Shown here in pieces: positions 34,025-42,899 of a DNA stretch of 64,000 nt. Made by a program: the position numbers and the translations under genes. How positions within the stretch are numbered: the first letter of the stretch is position 1; every line of letters starts with the position of its first letter. The stretch comes from Eutreptiella sp. 'Long Island Sound 2002' (lineage: Eukaryota; Euglenozoa; Euglenophyceae; Eutreptiales; Eutreptiaceae). Location of the stretch: assembly GCA_964036045.1 (NCBI GenBank), contig OZ038392.1, positions 36,345,330 through 36,409,329 on the forward strand. The letters run 5' to 3'. Under the pieces are notes generated by a model. That model had not been told where the DNA came from. It did no database searches and saw only the letters and a list, made by a program, of their open reading frames with translations.

Positions 34025-34750
34025 ATAGCGCCATCGTTAGTATAGGTGTCGCGACTTCCCTCCATACCCCCCGCCCCCCTTGCAAACTCCCGGGTTAGCG
34101 CGCGACGGTCTCCCGGGTGGGGGGGGGAGACGGTCGCCAAGAGACAGTCTCCCGGGGGTACAACCATTGGGCTGTAGCCTACGATTAGTGGGTGTACATA
34201 CCTTGCCCAGCGGCTGCTGTTCTCAGTCTCGCAACAGTCCAGAAGTTCTCCTGGGCTGACGGCCATATGAGCAGGGCCTCCAGTTACTTGATCGGTGTTG
34301 TCGTCACTGCAGATGTTTTGAAACCCGCCAGGTAGCAGCCCATTCAATCCTCGAAGTACTGGATCATGTCTCGGGTTCCAAGTCTAGTCGATTGTGCTTG
34401 GCGTCGACGGAGCTGCAAGGTTGTATTCGGCTGTGCGCCCGGGTGGGTGGAACACGTGACAATGTCATATTCCCCATGCTTTCGTAGGTTGCCCAGCGAT
34501 CACTGATCTCAGTCTCAAACCAGTCAGAGATTCCCCTCGGTTGGCGGCCAATTGGGTAGGGCTCCAAATTGATTGAACGGCGTCGTCCTGTGAGTAGTCG
34601 TTTGTAGATACGCCCAGGAGCATCCCATCGGGTCTTGGGGGTACTGGATCATGTCGTGCTTTTGGATCCGGAAATACAAAGCACCACGACGGACATCTGA
34701 TTGTTCCCCATTTCGCGCGTGCTGCTTGCTTGCTTGCTTGCTTGATCTTG
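34025..34750. other. No gene recognised; duplicated 100-bp motif
   Basis: Two related stretches with GCCCAGCGRYYRCTGWTCTC then AGTCTCRMAMCAGTC are at 34207 and 34492, each followed by GATYG(A/G)(A/T)CGG and AGTACTGGATCATGTC (34355 and 34643). This suggests a diverged tandem unit of about 285 bp. Confidence 0.5.
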
Positions 34751-34754
34751 CAGC

Positions 34755-35307
34755 TTGCCGCAGCCTAGTGGGCCTAGGTATGGGGGTCTAGGTGTCCGTT
34801 TGGGCAATTCAAAGGGGTGGAAACCACAAAAAGTGGGGTTGCGGGTGGAGTAGGTGCCCCCAGAATCCCATTTTGAGCCATGTAGCCAAAGATATGGCCT
34901 ATTCTTGGTTTGTGGCTTTCGGCAGCCAATCCCGAGCTTCTGGGGGCCTTTTTGGGCCGTTTCCGGGACATATTACGGAGTTAGAGGGCCGCAAAGAGCT
35001 CGTTGACACGGGGAAGTCAAGCCGCACGTGGAGTGTACCCACCGTTTCCCTTTGTTTGGCCGTTTTGAATGTGTTCCAGGGCTTTTTTGGCCCAAAAATG
35101 GCTGTTTTTGGCCCTAAACTGCAGTTTTTAAAATTGAGGTCCGCCACTTGCGAATCCCGTTCCCGGCTGCCACCGTCAAGTTTCTCGGTCAACCTTTGCG
35201 TGATTGTACTTCACACCCATAGGTATCAGGCACCAAAATTTCACCCGAATCTGAAGCACCACGACGGACTTCTGATTTTTGCCCATTTCGCGTGTGCTGC
35301 TTGCTTG

Positions 35308-35343
<36 letters not shown>

Positions 35344-35425
35344 GCTGCTAAACCTGGTAGGTCCACCCTAAACACTAAAAAGGGTTATAAAACCAAGACT
35401 GGTTCCACCAGCTCGGTGACCCTAA
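34755..35425. repeat. Dispersed repeat with (GCTT)n tract
   Basis: The left half (GTGGGCCTAGGTATGGGGGT to about 35100) matches 50.72-51.09 kb in the same direction. The right half (GTCCGCCACTTGCGAATCCC through TGCTTGCTTGC to CCCTAACCCTAG) matches 51.77-52.06 kb in the opposite direction. GCTTGCTTGC arrays lie at 34722-34745 and 35300-35345. Frames across it are not coding. Confidence 0.75.
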
Positions 35426-35427
35426 CC

Positions 35428-36172
35428 CTAGGGGGAATCTTTGCACTGCGCGCGCACTGCACGCTACTTTTAGACCATGTTCCCCCCGAACAGCCCCCAA
35501 GCACACCCCTTGGAAACGCCCTTAGAATAAGGTGACCCAAACTGCCCCAGCTGACGAAAGTTGTAAACTACCTTCCCTTCACATAACACACATCATGCAC
35601 AACTGGAACAGCCATGAACAGCGTATTGGTTGCCACCCTCAAGAACACACATCTGTTTCTGTTCCATTGTCTACTAAGTACACATGGACTCCATCTTGCA
35701 TTGGCGATTTACCACCCGTAGTGCATCTTGGTAGTACTCCAAGTGGATGAGCCCATCTCCCGCCATCCCAACCACCGTGGCAGGAACTCGCACGCCGTTG
35801 GAGCAGGTGTAGAACACCCGATCGCCAAGACTCAAATCCATGAAGAAAGTGTTTCTAAGAAAGGAGGAGGGGGGTATGAAGTCCTGCAGCATATGTGCAA
35901 GCACGATAGATCAATGTGTGCACACGAGCATTGCACCTTGCCATGCCTTGACACAACCATGCTACGCCTTGCCATGCCTTGACCCAAACGTGCTACACCT
36001 TGCAAAACCGCCGCTAGGCGTCACCATGATGCCCCTAGGGGCCCCTAGTATCTCAAAGTATGGGTCTCTAGTACGGCCAGACGCCCAAATAGCTCAAGGT
36101 ATGTGTCTCTAGTACGGCCAGACGCCCAAATAGTTGCACTGCGCGCGCACTGCGCTTGAGGCTCCCCCCTAG
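35428..36172 (+). mobile_element. 740-bp TIR family, copy at 35.4 kb
   Basis: Left CTAGGGGGAATCTTTGCACT then GCGCGCGCACTGC; right GTTGCACTGCGCGCGCACTG then CGCTTGAGGCTCCCCCCTAG. Both flanks are CCCTAACCCTA-type telomere-like words, as if it sits in, or brings along, such sequence. The minus strand holds the intact GDRVFYT-type ORF. A diverged internal duplication GTATCTCAAAGTATGGGTCT / CTCAAGGTATGTGTCTC is seen at 36045-36115. Confidence 0.8.
35674..35838 (-). CDS. Small GDRVFYT (SH3/Tudor-like) domain ORF
   Basis: From the methionine after NTFF the frame reads MDLSLGDRVFYTCSNGVRVP, ATVVGMAGDGLIHLEYYQDA then LRVVNRQCKMESM and stops. The compact beta-rich pattern (G-D-x-V-x-Y, x-A-T-V-V-G, L-E-Y-Y-Q-D, R-V-V-N) resembles SH3-like or Tudor-type modules often attached to transposon proteins. 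A longer open frame begins at 35904. It is conserved between two copies of a repeat, so it was probably translated at some time. Function unknown. Confidence 0.5.
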   Translation of the reverse strand, partial: DLSLGDRVFYTCSNGVRVPATVVGMAGDGLIHLEYYQDALRVVNRQCKMESMCT

Positions 36173-36174
36173 CC

Positions 36175-37560
36175 CTAACCCTAGCCCTGGCTCTCACCCT
36201 AGGCTAGGGTCAGAGTGAGTGTTGGGGTCCAAAATGGAGCAATGATGTGGCAAAAGCAGTCATGAAGGAAATTGGGGGGATCTTGTTCGGCCCAATCAAC
36301 ATGGCTGGCATGGCCAAACCAACTGGCTGCAAAGGTTAGGGTTAGGTTTATGGTGATGGTATGGTTAGAGGGAGGGCAAGGGGAGGTAAGGGGAGCCTGT
36401 CCCCCCCCCCCCCCCCCCACCGACCCTCCCCCCCCGAACCGACCCTCCCGGAGCCCCCCCCCCCCCCCAACCGACCCTCCCGGACCCCCCCCCCCAAGCC
36501 CCTCCTAGACCCCCCCCCAATTCGCCCCTCCCTGAACCCCCCCCCCAAGGGGCCTCCGGCCAACAGTTAGTTGGGGGGGTAGTTGGCGTCCAGAACCGAG
36601 GGGTTGCCCCCCCCCCCCCCCCGGGCCATGTCTTGTGCCTCGTCTTGCCCAATCTAGCGCGGATGTTCAATGGACAACAACAAACGACGTTTCTTACACA
36701 AGAGTATCACGGATCAGGTCTGAAATCCCTAGATGATGAGCCCCCGGGGTAGGAATTGTGGGTGCTTGGGTGGGCCAGAAGGCCGAATCTCCGCCCCGTG
36801 CGCGTGCTGCGTCAAGTGCCCCAAGGGGCCAAAACTAGGGTTCAAGTATTTGCCGACATACAAAACTTTGCACTGTGTGTGCACCAGGTGCACACTGCGT
36901 GCACAGCATTCCTTAGAGCACACAGTGACTATATGAAACTCCCATAACACCTCCCACTTTCCGGGAGGTGCTGTAGAAGCCACAATTCTTGGGCTTGCAA
37001 AGAGCACCCCCAAGCTGGGGGAGCATTTTCAGTTTTTTAGGATGAAAAGAGAGTGCAAAAAGGGCCCTGAAAACGACCCTAAAAAGTGCTAATTTGAAGG
37101 CTCCGCCCCCTTTGTGCTTTGTATGGTGCAAATAGAGAATCAGTCATGATGGGCAAGGAGTCCATGTCCCAAAATACCACACTAGACAGCTTTGTCCGTG
37201 TCCCCAACAAACACCATCCAGCTTGCACCTGACTCGCATTGTCACAGTGACGATGACCCTCTGTCCTCCCTGACCTGACCACACATGCAGAAAAGCTGAC
37301 CACACATGCAGAAAAGCAGGCAACACCAAGTAACAGGGTGTAAGACTCATCAACACTGGAGTGTTCCTACCACCCCCCCCCCCCATGTCAATGGCCCGGG
37401 CCGTGTTTCTTCTTTCGAGAGGGGGGGGGCATTTGCAAAGGAGGCCATGTTTCTTCTTTCGAAGGGGGGGGGGGTCCATTGACACGCGCCCGGGGGGCCA
37501 TTGACGCGAATTCTAATCAAAACTCAAAAAAAATTATTGGTGTACGCATTTTCTTTTTTT
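36175..37560. other. Repeat-edge and C-rich noncoding DNA
   Basis: 36402-36548 is an extreme C-rich tract (C18 at 36401-36418, then repeats of GACCCTCCCGGACCCCCC type). 36833-36900 is the empty-site paralogue of the hAT-like element at 40.7 kb. 37371-37475 has two GTTTCTTCTTTCGA units between C and G runs. No gene seen. Confidence 0.5.
36401..36556. repeat. C-rich minisatellite
   Basis: Six or so units of C(7-18) followed by RACCGACCCTCCCGGA or a variant. Interruption words CGACCCTCC, CGGAGCC and CGCCCCTCC are spaced 30-45 bases apart. Could form i-motif or G-quadruplex structures on the two strands. Confidence 0.9.
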
Positions 37561-37654
37561 TTTTGCATCAGGCCTGCGCTGAGTAGCGACAAGGCTCTCG
37601 GGTTCGCAACCCGGTCTCTGCATCAGTGCTGCAGGGCGCAGTACAGTCACCCGA

Positions 37655-37790
37655 TGTAACGTGTGGCCCGAAGGCAATCCTGGATCTGTGCCTGCAGTGT
37701 ATACTAATGCATGGTAGTGCAGCGGGTACTGCCACGCCGAAGCAACCCAGAAACGTGAAAGTTCACAAATTCTTCAATCATTCATTGGTG
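37655..37790. repeat. Direct repeat A, partner at 38472-38605
   Basis: AACGTGTGGCCCGAAGGCAA ... TACTAATGCATGGTAGTGCA GCGGGTACTGCCACGCCGAA ... CACAAATTCTTCAATCATTC recurs 816 bases downstream with about 20 percent change. The pair brackets the tRNA-like element. A TCGGGTTCGCAACCCGG arm resembling a tRNA T-arm lies just upstream (37594-37612). Confidence 0.75.
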
Positions 37791-37879
37791 TGTTGACTTT
37801 GCAGTGGTTCAGTCATCAGTGGCACATACACATTTACGGTTCTCTGGCTACGAAATCAAGCAAGCGGGAGGGCAGCCCA

Positions 37880-38325
37880 AGTGCTGGGTCAAGGTGTACG
37901 GGGCCCGCGGGAAGGTTTCTGGCGGCGTGCTGCAGCGGCTGTGCAGCCCGTTGCAGCCCGGAAGACCCGAGTTCGATTCCTCTTCCGCAGGCAAGCGGAA
38001 GAGGAATATGAGGAGGACATGCGCCGCCCGGCGGACGGCGGTAGCAGTGACGGGGCGCGCTGCTGCAGGTGTGCCGTGCCTGGTGCCTCGTTTTTGTGTG
38101 TGTCGGGGGGCAGGGGTTGGGGCAGGAGTTGGGAAAAAGATGGAGGAGACACGCCACCCGACGCACCGGCGGTACCGGTGGTGGAGCGGGATGCTGAAGG
38201 GGGCGGTGGCGGGGGCCTCGCCAACGGGCCCCTGGACGGACAGACGAACCGGGGTTCGAACCCCCGACCACGACGAGCGCCAGCCATGGCGCATACCACT
38301 AGACCGTCCATGCCTCTTACCCTAT
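37880..38325. repeat. SINE-like element with inward tRNA-like boxes, second copy
   Basis: Homologous to 17.21-17.61 kb. Left end box B-like GAGTTCGATTCCTC on the plus strand (37969-37982). Right end, minus strand, ACGGTCTAGTGGTATGCGCC and GGGGGTTCGAACCCCGG. AAGAGGAATATGAGGAGGA and GCTGAAGGGGGCGGTGGCGG are shared with the other copy. GTTCGAACCCC is a near-perfect RNA polymerase III box B. Confidence 0.65.
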
Positions 38326-38329
38326 CTGA

Positions 38330-40711
38330 CAAAAAAATTGTTTGTAGAGTCTGGACCTTTTTAGGGGTTCGAACTCGACCACTTCTGTCTGTAGGGTGGG
38401 GGGTCCCAGACAGGTGTATGACGCGGGAACAGATCAGGCATCCAGAGTCCCAGCCCTAGGTCGTGCGCCCCCGTAACGTATGGCCAGAAGGCAGTCCTGA
38501 ATATGTGCCTGTAGTGAGTACTAATGCATGGTAGTGCAGCGGGTACTGCCACGCCGAAGCATTCCAGGAACGTGAAGGCTCGCAAATTCATCAATTATTC
38601 AGCGATAGGTCGAAAGCATGGCAAAACAAGAAACTCAGACGGGGCAGAAACCAAAAGAGGCCCGGTAGAAAATCAGTCAGAAATAATGGGGCCGCCTCCT
38701 CCGTCGCCTCCACAACGGGCATCGAACCTACGCCCGCGTGACGAGACCCCCGTGCACTTCCAGTATGCTACACTATCGATGTGCTGAGAAACCCCACCGA
38801 AACCACCATCTATGGGTAACAGGCAAACCTCGGGGGGCACGAAACACTTGAAACCAACCCCACACCAACATCAACACGCTCATCGGGCGGCCTGCGCCGT
38901 CGCCTCCACGAGCCGCGGAGACGCAGCGCACTGCGGGGCCGGGCCCCCGTGCACTTTTAGGTATGCTCCCATCCCTGAACAGACCCCAACAATAAATAAT
39001 CCTCCTAGATTATTGGTGTACACATTTTCTAGCTTGCGCCATCGGTGTAAATGTGGTGGGGACCAATGCTTGGTACCTCTTGCATCTTTGAGGTGGCTGT
39101 GGAGCTCATGCTGGCCACCTTTTGCAATTTTTTTATGCTTTTACACCATTTTTGTTGTGGTGCTCAACATTTGTTTCCCATGCCTTTCCTTCTTCACACA
39201 TACCAGCACACAATAGCAAACACGAAGAAAACGCGCAACTGCAACTTCAGAAAAAATGATGGTTGAAACTGATGACCCCAGGCCTGCTTCAAAAAGTTGC
39301 AGCACCATATACTTCATGTGCGCAACAATGATGTTTTCAAATAGACATGAATCCCATGCAACTGCAATAGGCTGACCGACAGAATGAATCACGGCACCTG
39401 AGCAAAACATGCTGAAATCTGTGGCCCCAGGCCTGCTTGAAAAAATTTCAGCACTGTGAACCTGGCTGGATCACGCTGCGTTGCAAAGCTCCCAGGAGTT
39501 GATCACTATGGCTGTCAAACACTGCAGTGAAGCAGGGGCAGCTGGGTGGCACAATGCACTGCAGAAGAAATGAGCAGTAACAACATGGCTGGACCACTCT
39601 GCGTCTGAAAAGTGGTCCCCACTCAGCAACCAGAACACACTGCTTGCCTGTCTACAGATGTACTTACTGGGGGATCAATGGTCCGCTCTGAAAGACTGAA
39701 TACCCCTGCCATGGACACTTTCAGCTATTAGTTCGAAAGGGGTGCAGTTGGTGCATCACACCATCAGGCATGGGTGTGAAAGGCAACAAAAGAAAGCGGG
39801 GCTGGGGAGTAGGAGTGAGACATTTACTCCAGCTGGAATCATGTAGTCCCTTCCTCAAACCCAAGACCTTGGTTCCCCTGAAACATGCAATTGTGCACAT
39901 AGGCTCTAGCCAACATGGCGGGATTGCTGCTCCAGGCACCACGAGGGGCACCCTCGACTAGTGCCAGCGGCGGGAGGTGCGCGGCAGCGCACGTTGTTCG
40001 GGATGGGGGGCCTGTGCGCGCCCTGCCCCCCCCCCCCCAAGGGGAGGGGCGGCGACGACGACAATGGCCATGAGGCAACGGAAACTGGGCTCGCATACGC
40101 TCCCGTGTCACAGGCGCATGGTCATAACCACATTGTTCAGTGTGTTGCTTGCTGCACTGCAGCGCAGACCTGTTCTATACCACACCAGGTGGCTGCTGGC
40201 TGTGCATTGGCACTGTTCCTCTGGACTTTGAGGTCAGCTCGCACCCACCACCCACCCACAATGCCGGTTAGTCTCTAACCCTTGCCCTGCAGGTCGTGAC
40301 CTCGTCATGCACTCTTTCTCCGGCTCGTGAGGTCGTGTCAAACTCCATCCTTAGGGGCGTAATGGCGCCTTGGTTGGCGCAAAGGCGCAAAGGCGTCTCA
40401 GCATTTCAGCATGTGCTCCGTCTGTCAGGCAACTCTACAAATCATTGTTGTCCCTCCTCGTTGAAGTGTGGCAGATCATTCGGGGAGATATAGGTTGGGG
40501 CGCCATATTGCTTACATTTTTGGGCTGTTCTTCCCCCTTTTCAAGCCGGCTAAGCAGGCCAAGAAGAATTCTCTTACAGCCCCAACAAACCGAAACCTAC
40601 AATAAGAAGAAAAAAACACCATTCAATAGCTGTCTGGGGTATTTGTCTACAACAATGGGGAATGCCATGCACACACTGCGCCCGCAGTGCAAACTTTTGT
40701 ATGTCGGCAAC
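38330..40711. other. Repeat-rich noncoding DNA, no gene named
   Basis: 38472-38605 is direct repeat B. GTAGGTTCGATGCCCG on the minus strand at about 38735 is a further box B-like word, in a unit that recurs diverged at 38885-38975. 39265 and 39413 share CCCCAGGCCTGCTTCAAAAA. 39661-39735 is the decayed relative of 16.76 kb. The minus frame 39410-39265 (AVIHSVGQPIAVAWDSCLFE) could be an exon after TTTGCTCAG but lacks a clear donor. Confidence 0.4.
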
Positions 40712-41069
40712 CAGGGATGGATATAATTTTGGCACCACTTGGGGGGTCCGGGTCCGGGGGGGGGGGGGATTTTTTGTGACCGGTCACAAAAAACATAAAG
40801 GGCCATAGTGGAAAAGTGCAAACCTGAAAAATATTGTGACCAAATAAGGTGTCTACGGTGCTTTGCTTTGCTACGCTTCTGCCTGCATGCAGCATCAGTC
40901 TTGCAGTTTGGTACACATGTGCAAGGAATTTTCTTGCGGCCCATTGTGACAAAAAAGAACGAAAGGGCCTGAAATAGCAGCATACAGAAACAGTGTACAA
41001 CTATCAGCAGTCACAATAACCAACAGTCACAGTACCGGCAGGGACACACGACATTCCAAGCAACAGGCA

Positions 41070-41490
41070 TTGGCTGACCAAGCTTTTGCACTGGCTGTGG
41101 CTGCTTGTTCTGCTGCGGGTGTGGCTGCTGTTTGTGGTGCTGCTGTTACTGCTGCGGCCCTTCGTATAGGTGCTGACAGTCAGTCTCAACAGTCTCAGCC
41201 CTCACAGCCCTCCCAACCTGCACCCCAGACCCCCCGCCAAGCGTCCGGCTGCACCCAGTACTATGGGTGCCCCGCTGAAAAAGGTGAAGCAGCCTACCCT
41301 GTTTGAGGCCTTCAACACGCCGCCCCCCAAGGCTGCACCCACCATTGAAATTGAGCCCCTGGCCAAGGCCTTGCTGTGGTTTCGCAAACAGCATGACATT
41401 GAAGGCAAAGACCTGGTTCACGTTTGGAACAGGGCCCAAAAAACAGCCACCCAAATGGTGCGTGAATTGCCCATGGCTATTTGTGTGTAG
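41070..41490 (+). CDS. hAT-like element ORF with KKVKQPTLFEAF motif
   Basis: A plus frame from ATG 41263 reads MGAPLKKVKQPTLFEAFNTP then ALLWFRKQHDIEGKDLVHVW and ends MAICV at 41490. K-K-x-K-Q-x-T-L-x-x-F is common near the start of transposon and PCNA-binding proteins (Q-x-x-L-x-x-x-F). A preceding frame (41070-41306, MADQAFALAVAACSAAGVAA) is rich in Ala, Ser and Gln. They may be exons of one gene. No DDE or BED finger is seen, so the element probably relies on another for movement. Confidence 0.4.
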
Positions 41491-41657
41491 CTGCATGACA
41501 TTTGCATGCAGCAATCCTCAATGAAGCCCCCATTAGTGCCATGCTTGCGTGAAGACATGGTGTAGTACAGCTGTATTTTGGGGAAATTGATTGCTCCCCA
41601 AGTGCGTGAGGGGCCTGCTCCAAAGACGGCGGAGCCTCTTGCATTTTTGAAAATTCT

Positions 41658-42239
41658 GTGTGCGCGTGTAGTGCAGCCCTAGCCCTGTGTGCAGTTCAAC
41701 GACATAGTTCAACGACATTGTTCAAACAGTGCTGCAATTCTGTGGCTGCAATCTCTACCATGAATGTCATCGTAAGCGCCCTCCGCAACAGATTGAGCTG
41801 GCCCATGATCTGCATGCATTTAATTGGGGCTGAGGATGTAGTGGAAGAAGGGTATCTGTACGACATGGTGGCTGAGTCGTGGGGTGCCACACCGCGCCGG
41901 AGGAGGCGCACGTCACAGAATGTGCGCAAGCCACGCAAGGATACGGGTAGGCGGAGGAAGGACAGCAACACACTGCCCGCATCAGGTGAATATATTGATA
42001 ATCTGGCGGACATGTCAGATGGGGCAAGCTCCTTGTCCTCCTTTGCATCCATCAGTACAGGTTCATCAAGTGGCAGTGGCAGTGATAGTGACAGTGATAA
42101 TGAGACGAATGACCGTGTCCAATGTGCTGTGTATCCCATGTTGCATCAACCCCCTCCCCCCCTCCCATGCACATGTACGGGAGAGGGCTGCCCAAAACGG
42201 CCGGTTGTGGGTCACGTTTTTTGTGACCAAATATCGTGA
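41658..42239 (+). CDS. hAT-like element ORF, acidic/Ser-rich C-terminal half
   Basis: The frame reads ISTMNVIVSALRNRLSWPMI, MHLIGAEDVVEEGYLYDMVA, then a basic patch (RRRRRTSQNVRKPRKDTGRR) and a serine/aspartate stretch (SSGSGSDSDSDNETND). It ends inside the right terminal repeats. ALRNRLSWPMI and the acidic pair suggest a real protein end. Unknown function. Confidence 0.35.
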   Translation: MCACSAALALCAVQRHSSTTLFKQCCNSVAAISTMNVIVSALRNRLSWPMICMHLIGAEDVVEEGYLYDMVAESWGATPRRRRRTSQNVRKPRKDTGRRRKDSNTLPASGEYIDNLADMSDGASSLSSFASISTGSSSGSGSDSDSDNETNDRVQCAVYPMLHQPPPPLPCTCTGEGCPKRPVVGHVFCDQIS

Positions 42240-42438
42240 CCTTTTTTGTGACCAAGGGGGGGGGGGTCCGGGCCGGACCCACCCCGCCCGTTGTATCCGT
42301 CCCTGACGGCAACTACTTGAACCCTAGTTTTGGCCTTTTTTCACTAGTTGGTTGTTCCATAACAGAATTTTTCACGCTTCTTGTGCATTGAGGATGTGGC
42401 ACATTTGAATCGCCACCCAATTCCCCCCATTTTCAGCC

Positions 42439-42898
42439 ATGTTAGCCCATTTTTACCCGGTTTTGTTGCACGTTCTTTGGTATAAGTGGATGCTGATTAT
42501 GATGATGGGGAATCACCGGATGCCGTGTACATTCACAATGCAACAAATTGGCAGGTGGGTTGTTACACACTCCAAAGCGGATTCCAACCTTCATGGTCAT
42601 TGCATTGCTATCTCTAGGAAACAATGTCTTTGTGGATTCTCTTTATGAGCCCGCACTTGAACCCTCCATCCGCACTCTTGGATCATTGCGAATCATTATG
42701 AGTAATGGCCCACATAGTGCTGCATATTGCGACAAGTTGGGCCCCAATCGGGTCAAGGCAGAATGCCTATGTCCCCAGAAGGCTGCCACCATGTTCCGAC
42801 ACACTTACGCAACAGCAGATTGCGCTTGGCCACGGCCACCAATCACCAAGTATACGAAGACCTTTGTGACTGCTCTTAGAAAACAGCACAACATTTAG
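42439..42898 (+). pseudogene. Unrecognised ORF with one frameshift
   Basis: One frame reads MLIMMMGNHRMPCTFTMQQI then RWVVTHSKADSNLHGHCIAI. After a shift near 42615 another reads VFVDSLYEPALEPSIRTLGS, LRIIMSNGPHSAAYCDKLGP, AECLCPQKAATMFRHTYATA then CAWPRPPITKYTKTFVTALR and stops at TAG 42896-42898. The Cys residues and even composition look like a genuine protein end. I do not recognise the family. Its place next to a mobile element suggests it is also from one. Confidence 0.4.
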
Positions 42899-42899
42899 C

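Larger units (their letters stand above)
40704..42313. mobile_element. hAT-like element, 1594 bp, CAGGG ends
   Basis: The element is 40712-42305. Left CAGGGATGGATATAA; right reverse complement CAGGGACGGATACAA (13 of 15). Next comes GGGTCCGG with G-runs and TTTTTTGTGACC at both ends. Flanks are TCGGCAAC (40704-40711) and ACGGCAAC (42306-42313): 7 identical of 8, fitting an 8-bp hAT target duplication with one later change. CAGGG ends are usual for hAT. An empty copy of the insertion site occurs inverted at 36.84-36.89 kb. Several GTGACC words near both ends look like subterminal repeats. Confidence 0.9.

Noticed and set aside
33494-34045. 183-codon plus ORF rich in Cys and Arg
   Set aside because: It follows a 281-bp tandem repeat; the protein has no pattern beyond the repeat.
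35410-36195. A true chromosome end (telomere)
   Set aside because: Only two or three CCCTAA words occur at a time and ordinary sequence continues on both sides.
36348-36670. Open frames with Gly- or Pro-rich proteins over 36.35-36.67 kb
   Set aside because: By-products of the C-rich minisatellite.
37565-37630. Possible tRNA gene (TCGGGTTCGCAACCCGG arm)
   Set aside because: The T-arm-like hairpin is good, but no proper acceptor stem, D-arm or anticodon arm could be drawn. Kept only as part of a SINE-like repeat zone.
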